A DNA stretch of 64,000 bases from Parietaria judaica (taxonomy: Eukaryota > Streptophyta > Magnoliopsida > Rosales > Urticaceae): contig OX940872.1 of assembly GCA_954871525.1 (NCBI GenBank), forward strand, positions 6,967,180 through 7,031,179. The letters run 5' to 3'. Below, piece by piece: positions 34,250-46,399 of this stretch. Positions within the stretch are counted from its first letter, which is position 1, and each line of letters opens with the position of its first letter. The notes below the pieces were generated by a model. That model ran no database searches and was not told the DNA's origin. It saw only the letters and a list, made by a program, of their open reading frames with translations. Made by a program: the position numbers and the translations under genes.

Positions 34250-35855
34250 CATTTGCCCATATTCTCCAATAGGTACCCAACCTCAATAAATGTAGGCGAA
34301 AGTACCTAACATCGCACTTTTGTTGCTGACCAACAAACGTCGTTAGACACTTGCCTATGTGGCTTTTAGGCTTTCTCATGTGGCATGCCATGTGGCATAA
34401 GCCACCACATGGCCAAAGATTTGGTACTTCCGCTGCCACGTGAAATTTTTAAAAAACTTAATAAATTTTTTTTCTTTCTCGTTAGCCCACATGTTTTTTT
34501 ACATCTATCAAACATAATCAAATAATTTTATAAATATATATATTTATAAAAAGAATATGTTTTATTTAATAAATAATCAAATAATTCCGTAAAAATTAAT
34601 TGATTTAATTTATTTTTTTTAAAATATTTTTTTTTGTTTCACTTGGCTCATATTTTAATTATTTTACATATATCAAATATAATCAAATAATTTATAAAAT
34701 ATGTATTTTAAAAAAAAAAATCTTATAAGAGGAACTTATAATTTTTAGATACATTATTTTACATTTTTGAAACTAAAACATTATTTTATATGACATCATG
34801 GGCATATTACTATTAAAATTGAGGTATCATATGATTTTTGAAGACATATAACATATATGAAATTAAGACATGATTATAATTTTTTCTTTTATATCAAATG
34901 CGGTTCAAACTGAATTTAAACTAAAAGTTTGGTGATGGATAAAAATTGTGTTTAACCTTAATATCATTATATTTTTTTTAAAGTGAAAAAACCAAATATG
35001 CGCTTTTTTTTACTAATATAAATACGAAACCATAAACCCAATTTTTATTTAATACTCACACATAATATATATATATATATACACAATATAGGATTATATG
35101 TTAATTTTTTATTCTAGTAATATTAATTTTACTTATTTTTACAATATCAAACAAGGTTTATGATACATGTGTTTATATTAAATATTTTTTTTGTTCGAAC
35201 AAGGTTTATGATACATGTGTGTATATTAAATACTTTTTTTTAATATCAAACAAGGTTTATGATACATGTGTGTGTATTAAATAATTTTTTTTAATACCAA
35301 ACAAGGTTCATGATATATATATATATATGTACATTAAATAATATCAAGTGTTTAAAAATTATAAATTACTCATATAAGAAAAACAAAAAATATTTTTTAT
35401 ATAAATACATATTTTTATAAAATTATTTGAATATATTTGACATATGTAAAAAATTATAATATTAAAATAAATTAAGACTAATAATTTTAAAGGAATTATT
35501 TGATTATTTAAAAAAATAAAGCATATTCTTTATATAAATACATAATTTTGATAATTATTTTATTATGTTTGATATATGTTTTTAAAAGAATTAAAACACG
35601 TGGGCTAACGGAGAATTTGAAAAAAAAAATTGATTGAAAAAATTGCAAAAATTGAATAATAAAAAAACACGTGGCGGCGAAAGTACCCAACCTTTGAAAA
35701 CGTGGCGGTTTGTGCCACGTGGCGCTCCACATATGTCAGCTTAACGACTACGTAGGGAGGTGTTTGACGCTGTTAATTGGTTGCGACAAAAGTACGACGT
35801 TAGGTACTTTCGTCTACATTTATTGAGGTCGAGTATTTTCGCGTAATTAACCAAT
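34250..35855. mobile_element. Long-TIR non-autonomous element, about 1.6 kb, arms near 500-600 bp
   Basis: The left arm (from about 34270, CCTCAATAAATGTAGGCGAA, AGTACCTAACATCGC) is the inverted copy of the right arm (to about 35840, with AGTACGACGTTAGGTACTTT). Matching continues inward through GTTAGCCCAC, ATATCAAACATAAT and AAAGAATATG to about 34760 and 35350. Arms this long with no coding interior fit a Mutator-like or foldback element. The interior holds a short tandem repeat (35151-35345). Ends are uncertain to about 20 bp and no target duplication was seen. Confidence 0.75.
35151..35345. repeat. Four tandem copies of a 48-51 bp unit
   Basis: ACAAGGTTTATGATACATGT occurs at 35151, 35199, 35250 and (diverged) 35301, each followed by a TATTAAATA and T-run spacer. 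It forms the centre of the long-TIR element. Confidence 0.9.
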
Positions 35856-35869
35856 ACAAAGAAGAATAA

Positions 35870-36600
35870 AAAATTATAACCATTCTGAGATGCACAAGAC
35901 ATTGAAATGGTTATAAGTCCCACATCAATGAATTGTAGAAGAAGGAAAGATGGTGTGCTGTATAAAAGTAAATTAATTACATGCTAAATTTTGGGTCTAT
36001 GAAAGCTGTTATGATAAATTTATTTTTATTGCGTATTAATATTCTTGAAAAAGAAAATTTAATCCTTGTTTAATTTAACGAGAGCGCGTTGTGTACGGGC
36101 GATTGACAGTGGCAGCTCGGCTGCGAAAGGTGTCGCCAGAGGATTGCGGCGATGACGTCGATGACTAGAGAATGAGCGCTGCCAAGTCCTTTGGTGGAGC
36201 CTCATCCGCCTTCGCTTCATCATCAACTATAGCGACTCTTTCAGTCCGGGTTTTTCTCCCTCCCGGAGACGCCACCAGAACGGAGGAGGTGTCATTGTGA
36301 TATGAATAGACAATAAGGGAGTGTAATTCCGTTTTGAGTTGAATACTCAATGTGTCGATTTAGGTAGTTTCATAAATTTTAATTATTGTTCAAATTTAGT
36401 ACACGAGGGACACTTTAATCTTATGATTGTGTATTGGACATGTTATAAACAAAGAGATTTTACTGGCAAAGGTACTTAAATTTAGCAGCCATGTATTTTA
36501 AGTGTCAAAGTAGCGACAAAAGTATCTAAGACGAGTAAAAAGTGTAGCGGGAGGAGTAAGGCTTGAATTAAATGAATTTCATGCTCTCGCGAGGGGATTG
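35870..36600. other. Intergenic, one GC-richer island
   Basis: 36090-36300 is GC-rich (GGCAGCTCGGCTGCG, TTCCCTCCCGGAGACGCC-like words) in otherwise AT-rich DNA, with short ORFs on both strands but no recognised domain. 36460-36530 repeats the GGCAAAGGTACTTAAATTT phrase typical of TIR ends elsewhere in the window. Confidence 0.4.
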
Positions 36601-36615
36601 CGGACTTCTCAAAAT

Positions 36616-36910
36616 TCACCAATTGAGTATGTCTCTATGAACTTTATAAGAAAGTGACATCATATCCGCGTTAGGCCTAAAGAAAACCAAGCTATCATCG
36701 ACGAAGAAAAGCTTCGAAATCTCTAAGCCCGACCTCGCAATTCTCATGCCATGAATGTTTCTGAGCCGGAGTTGATAATGAGTGAGTGAGGAAATGCCTT
36801 GTGCACACAAAATGAATAAGTACGGAGAGAGCAAATCACCGTGTCGGATCCCACGGGACGCATCAAAAGACTCGGATACTCGTGTCAAAACTCCAGTTAA
36901 CAATTAAAAT
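36616..36910 (-). pseudogene. LINE reverse-transcriptase fragment
   Basis: The minus strand encodes RGIRHGDLLSPYLFILCAQG and, 60 residues on, KLFFVDDSLVFF. These are RT motifs of plant L1-type LINEs (RGxRQGDPLSPYLF and the FADD catalytic box, here FVDD). Only about 95 codons remain, with no endonuclease or RNase H alongside, so it is a truncated relic. Confidence 0.85.
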
Positions 36911-36919
36911 GCCTAACTT

Positions 36920-37907
36920 TGAACTTGCATAGTTGATAAAGTGATGTTGTGTTTATGCTGGAAATATTTAAATGTTGGTTTTTATAATAAAAACAATATT
37001 GAAATTAAATCTGCCAGGTTAGAAAAAGCATAGAAAATTAAGGATGTTAATTTATTACATAGCATAGAGTAGGCACAAAAATTGAAAAATCATCAAACAA
37101 ACAATAAAGCCAAATAATAGAATACAATGTTTTTTTTTTTTCTCTTTCTAAAATGGTTTAAATTACACATCAATCTGGGGAAATATATCACAAATGGCCA
37201 AACCTATAAACTTGTTACAAGTGAAGTTGCATAAACCAGCTATCAAGAAAGCAAAAACCGAAACCCAAAACCGGGGAGGCGATCGAGTGGAGGCAGAAAG
37301 AAATAACCCACGACTTCATCTCGTCCCCGACGTCGCAAACCTAAACCAATTTCTGTAATAATCTATAATCAATTCACTATGCATAATGCCAACTTCAGTA
37401 CGACGCTCCGCGAAACAGAGTAAAACCGTACAACACCGAGAAATCGACGTAGAAAGCGAACCTGTCACACAGATTAACGGCATTATAAGTACATTTAACA
37501 TCAAATGAAGAGGAAATTCAATCATAAATAATGCTAAAATTGAAGAAAAATGAGCAGAAATATGTTAAAAAAAAAAGTGCAAATGCAATCTACAGTGATT
37601 CTTTTCAATCAAACATTACTTGAAACACAAGTTTGGTATCCGAGGCTCCGATTTTTACCTTCAACGTGCATACATAGGCGTAAAAAGAATTAAGCAAGTT
37701 CTATACATATCATTGCGGGATTCAACATTTGGTTCAAAAATTTAACTTCCGAAAACGACAGACAAAATTTAACAAAAATGTCCGCACAAATCAACTCCGT
37801 TAATTAGGAACATAAAAAGTTATATTTTAGCTACCTCGATACGAAAGAACTGAACTCCAGATAAATTGAGTACCGAATGGTTTTCCCATAAGCCCGGAAT
37901 TGTCAGC
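36920..37907 (-). other. 3' flank of the Phox gene, probable UTR sequence
   Basis: No ORF is convincing. The GC-richer part 37240-37480 has splice-like boundaries on the minus strand (TTATTACAG|AAATTGG near 37355), so it may be a spliced 3' UTR of the upstream gene, but this is not certain. Confidence 0.3.
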
Positions 37908-40057
37908 TCAAGCTTGCTCCAACGCATGATAAAATTTTGAAACTCTCCGTCTTAACAGTGGTTCGAGCCTGAACGTCGGTACCCCGCTCCGCCACTTCTT
38001 AGCTTCATACATATCATTCCACGCCTGTACTATCTCGTCGATTTTGAACCCCAAACCTGCATATATACTTATATGAGTAATGAATTTCTCAAGAAGCTAA
38101 TAATAACTTACTGGTTTTTAATCTTCTAACCTTCCGATGTATTATCATTTGAACAGTGGTTTTTCACCATGACTGCTATATCTGTCGTAGAAGCTCCGGC
38201 TAGTTCGAATTTCTCGATCGCGACCTCCAAACTCTCGTGCCATACAGGTAGTCTGAGTTTGAATTCAACGATCGATCTCTCGTACAACATCGTTCCCCAC
38301 AAAAGGTTAATATGAGACCTCATAATCTCTGTCTGTTCAGAAGCCTCGTCCGAAGATACGTCTTTGAAAAACCCGTCCAATCCCATTTTGTGCATATGAC
38401 TCTTGACGCTCGTTTGCTTAGAGAGCTCGTTCAGACGATTCTCGACCCATTCTTCCCACATCTGCATACCCTTTTCCATGTTGTCTTCAGCCTTGTTGTA
38501 TAGCTGTAAAACCTCCGTGGAAGGAAGCGTCTCCGGTTTTGGGTTTCTGCTAATCGCGTAGTACCAAGATAGCTTCGCTTGCTCAAATTGTTGCTGCCCG
38601 AGAGCCAAACAGCCTTCGTGGAAATCCGGTTTCATTTTCAGGGCTTCTTCGTATCTGTTCCCAGCATTTACATATTCCCGTCTTGCCCACTCGTATGTGG
38701 ATTCAATCTGCGAAAGAATCAACTCTCTCGAAGAATCTTCTGTGAAGTTCACCTTCTTCCGAGCCATAGTCATGTGAACGTTTCCCCAGTTGAATAGCGC
38801 TAGAGCCGCCAGCTCTTGGAACTTGTCTCCCGCTGTGTCAAACAGATCTTGAGCCTCGTTACTCGTGACTGTCTCTTCCATGGCCTCCGAATAAAGCTTC
38901 ATACCGAGTTCGTGGATATTCAGGTATGAGTCGGATTCAAATCCGACATGGTTCTTGAACATCTGTGCGAAATTGATTATCCAGTCCTCAATGCAGGATA
39001 AGCCCTTTGCCTCCTCGCCTTTAACCGAGAAATCGTTTTCAGCAATGCTGTTTTCCCCAACACTAAGCTTGTGGCTATCGTCATCGCTCTTCGCTTTCTC
39101 AAAGAACGACATTTTCTCGGTATCCACAATGTAAAACCGGATTGAGCCCTGCGATTCTGCTGGGCTTTTTTCAGCCCACCTCAGTTCTTCATCGGAAGTG
39201 ATGGTGACCAAATCGCCTTCCTGATCTCGGTACTTAATTAGAACCGCTCCCAAATTCGGAAACCGGTCGCAAACAACTTCCCTAAGCTCCACGAGCGTGC
39301 AATTCACAGGCAATTGAGCCCATCTTATGTCCTCCCCGAAAACCAACTTTACGGTTCTCTTCGGTACTTCCTTGACGATCACGCTAATCTTCTCTTCCAC
39401 AACGGCCTTGTCCTCGGTCTTCTTTTCATCGACCATTTCATCAACCTTCTTTTCCTCAACGTTATCCAACCCCTTCTTATCCAAACTTTTGCTGCTCTTC
39501 TTCTTTTTCGTCTTCTCCTTCGCAACTTTCTTCGGCGGCTCGACATAATCCGGGGGCAGCTGAATCACCGCGTCGTTCACCTGCAAACCCTTCTTCTCAA
39601 GCGCCATTCTCACCCTCTCGGAAACCTCAAGCGCCATTATATTATTCGGCTCTATGTCCAGAACCGAGCTAACGTCTCTAAGCGCCAAATCGAGCCGGTT
39701 CAGAGCCTCGTAACACCTCGCCCTCTTCAGAAGCGCTTTGCTGTACTTGGGAGTGACCTCGAGAGCGAGATTGCACTCGTGGATCGCTCTCGGGTACTCG
39801 CTCAGCCCCATCTGCATATAGCAGGCCGCCACATTGCTCCGCAGGTAAGGCACGTTGACGTGATTCCTCGGGAGCAATTTGAGGGCTTTCTCGTACTTCA
39901 CCATCGCGCCCTCGTGGTCCCGCCTCTGGAACAGCTTGTTCCCTTCCTCCTTCAAATCCTGGGACAACGCGACGAAAACCTCGGCGTCTTTGTCCCCGGC
40001 TTTCGGGGTATGGCCCTCCTCGGTTTCGCCAAAGACCCGCTTGCCCTTCTTCCCCAT
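37908..40057 (-). CDS. Phox-family TPR and PB1 domain protein (HSP-interacting / CLMP1-like), two exons (691 aa)
   Basis: Exon 1 is 38131-40057 and exon 2 is 37908-38056. The 74 bp intron has donor GGAAG|GTTAG and acceptor ATGCAG|GTTTG. Splicing replaces an immediate stop with a conserved-looking tail (GLGFKIDEIVQAWNDMYEAK) to residue 691. Residues 34-150 form three TPR motifs (EEGNKLFQRRDHEGAMVKYE and following) of the type that binds Hsp70/Hsp90 tails. A Lys-rich linker spans 174-230. A PB1 domain follows at 233-315, with the basic Lys in KLVF (K237) and an acidic OPCA-type stretch (YRDQEGDLVTITSDEEL, 276-292). The C-terminal half contains further helical repeats. The combination TPR-linker-PB1 matches plant Phox1-4/CLMP1, cytosolic co-chaperones linked to myosin and organelle positioning. 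Which paralogue it is cannot be decided. Confidence 0.9.
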
Positions 40058-40351
40058 TTGAAAAGCTCAGAGCTCAAATGGCTCAAAAACCCAGCAACAG
40101 ATCTAACGATTGCAGAAAACCCTGTTCGAAAAAACTAGAGAGGAGACGAATTGACCCCCCAATTTTCCAAACCCTGTTCTATTGCACTGAAAGCAAGATT
40201 TTTTTCCAAATATACCATAAACCAGAAGAGCATCAATTCACCATACCATCAGAAGGATATATATGTATATACATGTATGTATAATATTGATTTCTCTCTT
40301 GATTCCCAGATTGAATTCTAAGAGATTGGAATAAACAAAATCCCAGCTCAG

Positions 40352-40396
40352 AAAAAAAAAAAAAAAAAAAAAAAAAAACGAAGAAGAAGAAGAAGA
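40352..40396. repeat. Poly(A) and (GAA)n tract upstream of the Phox gene
   Basis: About 27 A residues followed by five or more GAA units. On the gene's strand this reads as a CTT/T-rich tract about 300 bp before the ATG, common in plant 5' leaders. Confidence 0.9.
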
Positions 40397-40699
40397 GGAA
40401 TAAGAGAATCGAATTGCTTGTTGATAAAGATTCCTTTTTTTTCTTTTCTCGAGCAACGAGAGATTAAACCTTATCTGGGATATGAATTATCGGGGAAAAG
40501 CTTGAGAATTTTCCGGGAAAATGTTGAGAGCAAGAAGAAGAAGAAGTAGAACGAATTGATTCGTCTGAGAAAATATGGAAATGAGAAACGCAAGGAACAA
40601 ATATCCGTTAGCTTTTTTCTTATGGTTGATGTAATGCTTAAGATTTCATTTGAGTGCTTAACGTAAACGCAACACAAAAACAGAGCGATGATAATAAAC

Positions 40700-42390
40700 G
40701 AATAAATAAATGAAGGAAATAAATTTGACTTTTTGTACCTTCTATTTCATTTATTTTTATTTTATTTTGCAAATATATAACCCTTAGTTTTGAAAATAGT
40801 TAAAATCTACCCCTCGTTATATGATTTGATCATTTACTCTCCTTGTTATCGGCTCGTCTATTAATCATCGTAGGGTCGCATTGCATGTTTTTCTGATCCG
40901 TGCACTCTCATTCTCGTCGTTGACTTGACTCTTCTCTCTTCTTCGTCTTTTGCTCGTCTATTTATATAATTATATCGGTTTGTTAAACACAAAATTAAAT
41001 CATAAAAAAAATATAAGTATAAAACTTCAAATAAAAGGTAATATTTAAAATTTTAAAATTAGAATGATCAATAAAAAAAATAAGTATATTTTTACAAAAA
41101 AAAAAATCATTAATATAGATAGTATATAAAAATAAAAGTAGAGTGTGACATTTATGTGTATACTTTTCCGTGAAGCCTTCTATTTTTGAAGAAAAGATAA
41201 ACATAAAAAATATTTATAATAATGATTAAAGCACACAAAAAATTGTGTGTCATTTTATAATTAAAATATGACATATTTACAAACAAATGTTATACCAAAA
41301 GCATTAGAAAAAAACCTATGAAAAAAAACACTTTCACTATTTAGTTATACCAAGTTGTCACTCGTTTAAATTTCATTATTCTTATATTACCATTAATGTT
41401 CCACATCTTAATTTTAAAATTGGTGAATTCTTAAAAGAGATTACATATTTTCTTTAGACGTGCAACGAGCATGTCACCAGTAATAATATAATATTCAATA
41501 GAGAAAGACCAAAATAGTTTTTCTCTGTTCAATTTGTTCAGATTTTAAGAGGACTTGCCGACTTGTATCTCATTTTTAAACTGGGGACTAAGTTGCAATA
41601 AGACTAAAAAAACTTTTGTAGCTTTTTTTTTTAATTATTTTCCAACATATTTTTTCTTTATTTTTGACACATTTTATGAGTTACATTAAACAAATAATTA
41701 ATGAAAAGAGCATAAATTGTTGTCGTGAATTCCAAGTTTCTTGCCACTCTGCCCAATAATAGACCATATTGTCTTGGATTATTGTATTTAATATAGATTA
41801 TTATTCAATTATCTTTAAAAAATATATATTATATTTATGTTCTGATCTTTAAAATCAGTTCAAATCTCAGTAAACTATACCAAATAATTTTTTAATATTG
41901 AAAAAATCAAAGGACGATGACAACATTTGCGTTTCCCAAATCATATAATAATATCTTCATCAAATTCTAGATTTTATTATCCTATCTAAAATGTCGTTTA
42001 ATTTCCAATGAAATTGTATTGTATTTAGCTTTTGTAATTTTTCTTTTTCTTCAATTTATTTGAAATAATTCTTAAATTGTATAGAGTTTAGCTTTGGACA
42101 ATATAAATTATAAACAAACCTATGCAATTTAATGTTAATTTTTGTCATCATTTTGGTAGGTGTGTAACACCCAATTTTTTAGTTGGCCACGTAAAGGTAT
42201 GACATATGCTAACGAAAATCAATGTCAAGATTTAATGACACGCTAGTTTTTGTCCAAACCCTTTTTTTCATATGAGAAAATCGCACATATTAAGATTATA
42301 ATATTATTTAAAAAAAAACTTAAAAAATGAGCTGCTAAAATAGAATTAACCTTTCATTTTTTACCAAGCCAAACAATTTTTTTGGTTTGA
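40700..42390. other. Intergenic, nothing recognised
   Basis: Strongly AT-rich DNA. The ORF at 40995-41204 is low-complexity and not supported. Confidence 0.5.
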
Positions 42391-42395
42391 AATTA

Positions 42396-43016
42396 TACAG
42401 TAAAATTTCTATAAATTAAAATATTAAGACTGCTAAAATATATTATATTATCGAATTATTAATTTATAAAGTACAGCATAATCATTATAATTAGAAAAAC
42501 AATTTTTTATATAATGTTGATAATATTATAATCTTGAAGATGATATTACTAATATAGTGTTGTTTCATGCAATGATTCAAATGTAGCGGCAATCACTTTG
42601 AACGTGTTTTTGTTACATCAAGAAAATACAAGCTCGGAACTCCATCATGTTATGCGAAAACTTAAAGATGAAAATTGAACAAGACAGAAATTTGAAGAAT
42701 AAGCAGATAACTTCATAATCGTATTTTAAAAACACAACATGGTAAGTTAATTAGTAGAATTTATTTTTATTTAAGATGATTTTTTAACTAGTTATGCAAT
42801 GTTATAATTTATATAAAGTCATTTAATAATTATATATGTAATTTTATATTTTTATACTGAATTATTAATCTATATATCAGTTATGACCTATATACTTCTA
42901 AAAAAATATTATCGTATATATTTAACAAATTATTAAGTTAATTAATTAGGTCCAAGTCGGGACATGATAAAATTATTATTTAATCCAAGATATTGATTTA
43001 TCAAGATTCTACTCTA
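42396..43016. mobile_element. MITE/TIR element of the TACAGTAAAA type, about 620 bp
   Basis: The left end TACAGTAAAATTTCTATAAA and the complement of the right end TAGAGTAGAATCTTGATAAA match over about 25 bp. GGTCCAAGTCGGGACATG lies near the right end, as in the relic at 31015-31130. This is the layout of a widespread plant element. The interior near 42560-42720 may hold a scrap of transposase, not recognisable. Confidence 0.65.
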
Positions 43017-43630
43017 TATTTATATATTTATAGTTGAATACTTGAATGTGATTGATTTTATTTAAATATTGGGCCAAATAACTTAAGAGTTAAGAAGTGG
43101 GAGAAAAAAAAAATAGAGAGAATCTTTTTGGCAATACATTACAAGCCTTGACTTGACAGAGAATAAATAAATAAAGCCACAAAAATATATTTAAAAAACA
43201 AATTGAGAAAACTAGGAGACAAGTGTTAGTGTGGACATTTCTTTTTTCTTTCTTTGATGCACGAGACGCGTACTTGCTCTTTTGGTTGGTAAAAAATAAT
43301 AATATATAATTTTATTGGAGAAAAATAAAGAAGAGTTGGTCGACACAAATGCCCATCAACTTATATTTTTGGTGCATTTTGCTCTTTAAGTTTAAATTTT
43401 GGCTGAAATATCCTTATTATCATAAAAGAAAAACATAAACCGGATGATTTGTATGAAATTTAAATGTACATGATTTGTATGAAGATATTTCACCAATTTT
43501 ATTTAATTTGACACTTTTTTTTAAACAACTATATTCATTATTTACTTTACAATAGAACAATAGTCTTCTAATTTAGTATTTTTATCTCTTTGGTCAATTA
43601 ATTAAAAGCCTTAAAATTTAAAAAAATTAT

Positions 43631-43741
43631 ACGAAATGCTTAATTTTGTGTCAAATCTTTTAAGAAATACCCATTTGTGATAATAAAAAATACACATAAT
43701 TGACATTTTTTTTAAAGGTTTGACACAAAATTGGCATTCGT
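43631..43741. repeat. Foldback inverted repeat, arms about 28-32 bp
   Basis: The left arm beginning ACGAAATGCTTAATTTTGTG and the right arm ending AAATTGGCATTCGT are reverse complements with few mismatches, separated by about 50 nt. Confidence 0.65.
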
Positions 43742-44075
43742 TCATTCACCCAAATTACAGACAAGTTAATATTTATGTCAATATTTTACGTGTAGAGGAA
43801 ATTGTATTAGTTTTAAAAAGTACAAGAGATGTTAGTGTATAAAAAGTAAATTCAGTTCCTAAATTGAACTAATATATAAAACTTAGGGGGTACTACTACC
43901 AATTACTGAAAAATATGTCAGCCAAGAGCGTGGGAACCACGTGGTGAAAAGACAAAAAAGTAACGAACCCATGTGGGCCCACTTTAACTACCAATCGCAA
44001 AGCACAAGCCGTTGGCATAGTTCACAAGCCAACTCAAATCTCAATGTCCCAAAGCTTTTAAATATTTAGTTTTAA

Positions 44076-44106
<31 letters not shown>

Positions 44107-44390
44107 TGGGGTCTACTTTCTCAAACCAAAAAAAAAAAGGAAGGGGCTAAATGCTGAATTCTAGTTATTAATTGCAAAAAGTGCAATTTCGAGATTCTAA
44201 TGGGGAGATTGCGTCACGTGTTTTCCATCTTTCACCGTCACCACCGCCACATGTGTGCCTCTCGTATCTTTGACTATTTTTTTTTAAATTTATAATATTT
44301 TACAATAAGTATTTTTTTTAATAATAAAATACATTTCGCTAACACCTAGAGAAAAACATGAGCCAACAACATCAAACAAAAATATATTTA
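43742..44390. other. Intergenic with (TTA)n microsatellite at 44076-44107
   Basis: AT-rich DNA; the only clear structure is the 32 bp trinucleotide repeat. Confidence 0.6.
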
Positions 44391-44394
44391 AGGT

Positions 44395-45373
44395 AGCTTA
44401 GCTAAATAGATAATAGTTTAAAATTAATAAAATAATTAATGTGAAGTTGATATTTGTAAAATAAGTAATTAATTATATTAATTATTATAAAATAGTCATA
44501 TTAACCATTTTAACTATAATAATCATTGTCAAAATAGTTAATGTTTGGCTATTATGTAAATAAAAATTTTAAATTTGCTAAAATGCAATGTAAGCATATA
44601 AATGTGGCTATTGTTGATGTAAGATTTTGTTTGCGTCAATCTGTATTGATACGGCGAAATCGACTTCTGACGTTTATAATACGGGGCTTCAATCACAAGG
44701 GCTGCTCAATTGGCCGAACGAAGAAGAGTCAACCAGAGGGAAATCAACATTCAAGGAGGAGATGAGCAACGAAGATAAGCGATGAGGACTCCTATTGATA
44801 AAGAAACGTACTTTGACATAACCTCGTCGATGGAACCTCATCGACAGACTGAACCATGGTAAGGGAATCAAACATATTTGTAACCGGCCATTTATGAGGT
44901 CCGATTTGAATCATCAAGTCCTATAAATAACGGACTGAACCATGTAAAAAGAAAAAGGGATCGAAAAATCCTTATAAAAAATATACAATATTCTGAAATA
45001 CATACTCTAAAAAAGTTATCCCACTCGTTCCAAAAACCCATCTCATTCAATGTGACCTAGTTTATACAGAAATACCCCAGCTCCGAGGAAAGAAAAAAAA
45101 AGGAATTACACCAATCATACCTCCTTGACTATGGAAGTGATTTTTTCACCAGTTAACTATTCTTTATAATTTAAATTTATATAGCAAACTTTAAGTTTTT
45201 ATTTGCAAAATAGCCAAATATTGACTATTTTGTCAATTGTTAATATGGTTTAATTTAAATGGTAAAAATGACTATTCTTATAATGGTTAATATGATTAGT
45301 TGGCTATTTTACAAATATTAACTAAACATTGTCTATTTTATCAATTTTAAACTATCAAGGTGGCTTTTAGCTT
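44395..45373. mobile_element. TIR element, about 980 bp, with about 200 bp inverted arms
   Basis: The left arm at 44395-44590 (AGCTAAATAGATAATAGTTT and on to TTTGGCTATTATGTAAATAA) is the reverse complement, at moderate identity, of 45165-45373 (which in complement reads AGCTAAAAGCC, GATAGTTTAAAATTGATAAA, TTTGGCTATTTTGCAAATAA). The interior, 44600-45130, is GC-richer with CGATGGAACCTCATCGACAG and a CTATAAATAACGG promoter-like motif, but no recognised protein. The TAGCCAAATAT words link it to the element at 61931-63470. Confidence 0.7.
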
Positions 45374-45415
45374 AAACTCTCTAATTTAAATTTAAATGTT
45401 AAGACAAATGTCCAA

Positions 45416-45566
45416 TTCTAATAAAATCTCTATAAATTAATAATCTTAAATTTAAGAATATTATTATATTATTAAAATCATCAATTTATCATTAGTCGTA
45501 TTAATTAAAATAAGAATCATACACAAATATTATTTTATCGAGTATTGATTCACGAGGTTCTCTTAT
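45416..45566. mobile_element. Short MITE of the CTCTATAAATTAATA type
   Basis: The left end AAAATCTCTATAAATTAATA and the complement of the right end AGAGAACCTCGTGAATCAAT are imperfect inverted repeats around about 110 bp of AT-rich sequence. It belongs with the element at 42396-43016. Confidence 0.5.
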
Positions 45567-45569
45567 ATT

Positions 45570-46165
45570 AAATAGCCAATATCAATAATAACAACAGCAA
45601 AAAATTGAAAACAAAAGGTTGTCTCCTCGAAAATTAAAAAATTGTTTATAACTTAAATTCAGAGTTCTTATACCTAATTATAATAATGTCATATGATGAA
45701 TAAAGCTATTCTCAACTTTTTGTTTAATTATGCTCTACATTTAATACTCATCACATAATCATCGAGCAACTACTTAGTTCTAACTCATTTAATCGACATT
45801 GTTATAATCATACAATCTACCACCGCTATAAGTAAATGATCACATATATTATAAGGTTTGTATTTAATATTCACATTCGTTTAATAAAGTTTGTATTTAA
45901 GGCCTTGAGGTTGAGGCCTTCACCGATGCTTCATCATTATAAATTTTATAGCTCATGCACAACCAAATTAGTTCCATCAAGCAACGACAGCTCATATCAA
46001 TGTCGTTTTTCCGATGTTGGAAAGTCACTCACCTAAAAAAAAACACTTTGGTAAACAAAAAACACCCCATTTAACCATCTGTTAGAATAACATTACATGC
46101 TCAAAACGTTGTTAAATATCTCATCTTCTGAAACTCAATTGACTGTAAAAAATAAATCACATTAA
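45570..46165. other. Intergenic, nothing recognised
   Basis: AT-rich DNA without supported genes. A short plus-strand ORF at 45836-46036 has no recognisable domain. Confidence 0.5.
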
Positions 46166-46169
46166 ATGT

Positions 46170-46395
46170 TAATATTATTAATTTTTTTTTGAAAAAATAA
46201 AATAAATTTTTTGTTAAAATTTTTATCACGAATTTTTATTTTAAAACAAATTAACTCCGTTAATACACGTTAATAAACGTACTAACAAAGTTAATTTGTT
46301 TAAAAATAAAAAAAATTGTGATTAAAATTTTAACAAAAAATTTATTTTTATTTTTCAAAAAAAAAATATTTTTTTAAAAAAAATTAATTTTTTTA
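46170..46395. repeat. Palindromic foldback, arms about 85 bp
   Basis: The left arm, containing AATTTTTTGTTAAAATTTTT and AAACAAATTAACTCCGTTAA, is mirrored by the right arm (AAAATTTTAACAAAAAATTT, and AAGTTAATTTGTTTAAAAAT). The loop is only about 15 nt, so the whole stretch could form one long hairpin. Confidence 0.75.
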
Positions 46396-46399
46396 AATA

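Noticed and set aside
39314..40138. 274-codon plus-strand ORF
   Set aside because: It lies wholly antisense to the first exon of the Phox gene, whose protein has clear TPR and PB1 domains; the antisense reading has no domain and reflects codon bias.
44600..45130. A solo LTR
   Set aside because: The CTATAAATA motif suggested an LTR, but the block is bounded by about 200 bp inverted repeats, which fits a TIR element better.
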